The notes beneath the pieces were generated by a model, which worked only from the letters and a program-made list of their open reading frames with translations, was not told the origin of the DNA and searched no databases. Positions 49,582 to 50,568 of a stretch of 50,568 bases of DNA are shown here, piece after piece. The translations under genes were made by a program, and so were the position numbers. Within the stretch, counting starts at the first letter, position 1. Every line of letters begins with the position of its first letter. The DNA comes from a virus. Location: positions 1 through 50,568 of IMG/VR virus record IMGVR_UViG_3300045929_000104, one strand, 5' to 3'.

Positions 49582-49814
49582 CGCTTCTCTCCCATTACCA
49601 TCTCTTCCAACGTATCCGGCACCACACTAGGCGTGAACGAACGCATCGCATAGTCCCTCAGTTGCTCGACCAATTCCCCCGCGCACAGGTCGCAGATTGG
49701 CGATTCAACCCGCTCCCCCTCGTGATCCAGATACACCCATTGCGCAATCGCCTCACCGTGGGTGAGGATGTTGATGCGGCAGCATGAACAGGTGACCGCA
49801 CTATGCACGCTCAT
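49578..49814 (-). CDS. Small zinc-binding protein
   Basis: A 78-aa protein from ATG 49814 (GGAGG upstream) with CSCCRIN and CDLCAGELVEQL, a Cys4 knuckle pair. It overlaps its neighbour by 14 nt. Function unknown. Confidence 0.6.
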   Translation of the reverse strand: MSVHSAVTCSCCRINILTHGEAIAQWVYLDHEGERVESPICDLCAGELVEQLRDYAMRSFTPSVVPDTLEEMVMGEKR

Positions 49815-50025
49815 CAGACACCTCCTCCACATCAAACGTCACGCTATCCAACGCGACCCATGCGCTCACCTGCCGCCCATCCACAATCTTGATGATCGTG
49901 CCGCCAAAATTGGTCTTGGCGTCGATTACCTCAACCGCCGCGCTCAGCACGATTCCGCAACGGTGGCGCAGACTCAACGTCCCGCGCCGTCCCTTCAAGC
50001 TAGCCAGCTGGTCTATGTGGTTCAT
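49801..50025 (-). CDS. Small beta-rich protein
   Basis: A 74-aa protein from ATG 50025 (AAGGAG upstream; GTG 50037 possible). Strands (GTLSLRHRCGIVLSAAVEVI, GGTIIKIVDGRQVSAWVALD) suggest a small barrel. No family recognised. Confidence 0.55.
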   Translation of the reverse strand: MNHIDQLASLKGRRGTLSLRHRCGIVLSAAVEVIDAKTNFGGTIIKIVDGRQVSAWVALDSVTFDVEEVSDERA

Positions 50026-50033
50026 CGATCGGT

Positions 50034-50261
50034 TCACTCCTTATCCCGTAGCGGCGTCTTTAGCACACGCTGAATAACCATATCGGGGTGATCGCAGCCA
50101 CAAGCGCCGCACTTGGGAAACTCAAACACCTTAACTTCGTAACCAAACCTTACGTTGGAGTCGTAAGACTGACCACAAGAGAGGCAATCAACATGTATTC
50201 GCACGAGTACACCCTTCCTTCCTTGAATGACGTTACGCCGTGAATGTACGTCATGGCGCAT
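50034..50261 (-). CDS. Small zinc-binding protein
   Basis: A 75-aa protein with DCLSCGQ and KCGACGCDHPD, a zinc ribbon, and a basic N-terminus. ATG 50261 is the first well-placed start, without a clear ribosome-binding site; the frame stays open upstream. It is the first gene of the right-hand leftward cluster. Confidence 0.5.
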   Translation of the reverse strand: MRHDVHSRRNVIQGRKGVLVRIHVDCLSCGQSYDSNVRFGYEVKVFEFPKCGACGCDHPDMVIQRVLKTPLRDKE

Positions 50262-50320
50262 CGTCGTGCAAGCCCCCGCCTCACATTTAACACTCCTTTC
50301 GCCTCCCCTACGCCTGCCGG

Positions 50321-50326
50321 TATAAT
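50321..50326 (+). promoter_or_regulatory. Perfect -10 hexamer facing the virion module
   Basis: TATAAT on the + strand at 50321-50326, in the large intergenic region across the circle junction, about 1.1 kb before the first virion gene. There is no obvious -35, so it is only a candidate for a late promoter. Confidence 0.3.
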
Positions 50327-50441
50327 GCCGCCCGTTCATGGCTAGGCACCACGAAAAAGGTTGATATTTCGTCACGCTCGATAACCACAATCATACTTGG
50401 CACGAATCTTGCGGCTGTGTTGGCGTGGGGAGGGGAAAGTT

Positions 50442-50568
50442 TAGCCCACTCAAAACCCGACGCCTATTCCAGCCTTTTCGCATATGGGATGTGATGATGC
50501 TGCATATGCGTGTTGTGGTATGGCGCATATGTGTTATGTGCGCTGCAACGCAGCGTGCCATGCTGTGT
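50442..50568. repeat. Right copy of 127-bp terminal direct repeat
   Basis: Identical to bases 1-127, including the CATATG repeats and hairpin. See the left copy for interpretation. Confidence 0.97.

Noticed and set aside
1-50568. CRISPR arrays, tRNA genes, integrase, att sites
   Set aside because: No regularly spaced repeats of array type, no cloverleaf sequence and no recombinase-like protein were seen on either strand.

Overview
The window is the complete or near-complete genome of an uncultured, GC-rich, tailed double-stranded DNA phage with podovirus-type morphology. The first 127 bases (1-127) recur exactly as the last 127 (50442-50568), so the sequence closes into a circle of 50,441 bp. 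An overlap of exactly 127 looks like an assembler k-mer and need not be a biological terminal repeat. No integrase, excisionase, recognisable repressor, tRNA or CRISPR was found, which suggests a lytic phage. The host cannot be named from the sequence.

Region 1 (1-983) is a non-coding leader with spaced CATATG repeats, a hairpin and a C-rich stretch. Region 2 (984-27320, all +) is the virion module: two small terminase-region genes, a large terminase carrying an in-frame LAGLIDADG intein, portal, a GroES-like co-chaperonin, scaffold, major capsid protein, decoration and adaptor proteins, a run of tail-fibre-like genes (one with a LamG-like lectin fold), a beta-propeller-like tail hub, a GNAT acetyltransferase and three internal virion/ejection proteins, the last 1360 aa long. 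There is no tape-measure gene, which fits a short-tailed phage.

Region 3 (44061 down to 27268, all -) is one long leftward cluster of tightly overlapping genes (ATGA/GTGA/TAATG junctions). It starts at a good TTGACA-17-TATGTT promoter with a palindrome over its -35. It encodes a Sak4-like recombinase, an SSB-like protein, a calcineurin-type phosphoesterase, a dATP/dGTP diphosphohydrolase-like protein, a Cas4/RecB-like nuclease, the N-terminal half of a family A DNA polymerase, lysis genes (M15 endolysin, tiny membrane proteins), two homing endonucleases, the C-terminal half of the polymerase, and many tiny zinc-ribbon proteins.

Region 4 (44185-47252, +) is a divergent rightward operon: a RecA-fold ATPase/helicase, a lipoprotein with an HExxH zincin motif, a ClpP-like protease and an Ig-like protein, closed by an intrinsic terminator. 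Region 5 (50261 down to 47777, -) holds small accessory genes.

The most unusual feature is the DNA polymerase. The UDG-like/exonuclease/thumb half (36287-37945) and the palm/fingers half (31305-32237) lie about 4 kb apart with some fifteen genes between them, and the break falls just before catalytic motif A. At the start of the C-terminal half an HNH endonuclease is inserted, flanked by two diverged copies of the motif A codons. The copy that keeps the catalytic Asp is separated from the rest of the polymerase by an apparent 5-nt insertion. With the terminase intein and a free-standing LAGLIDADG gene, this genome carries three different homing-endonuclease elements.
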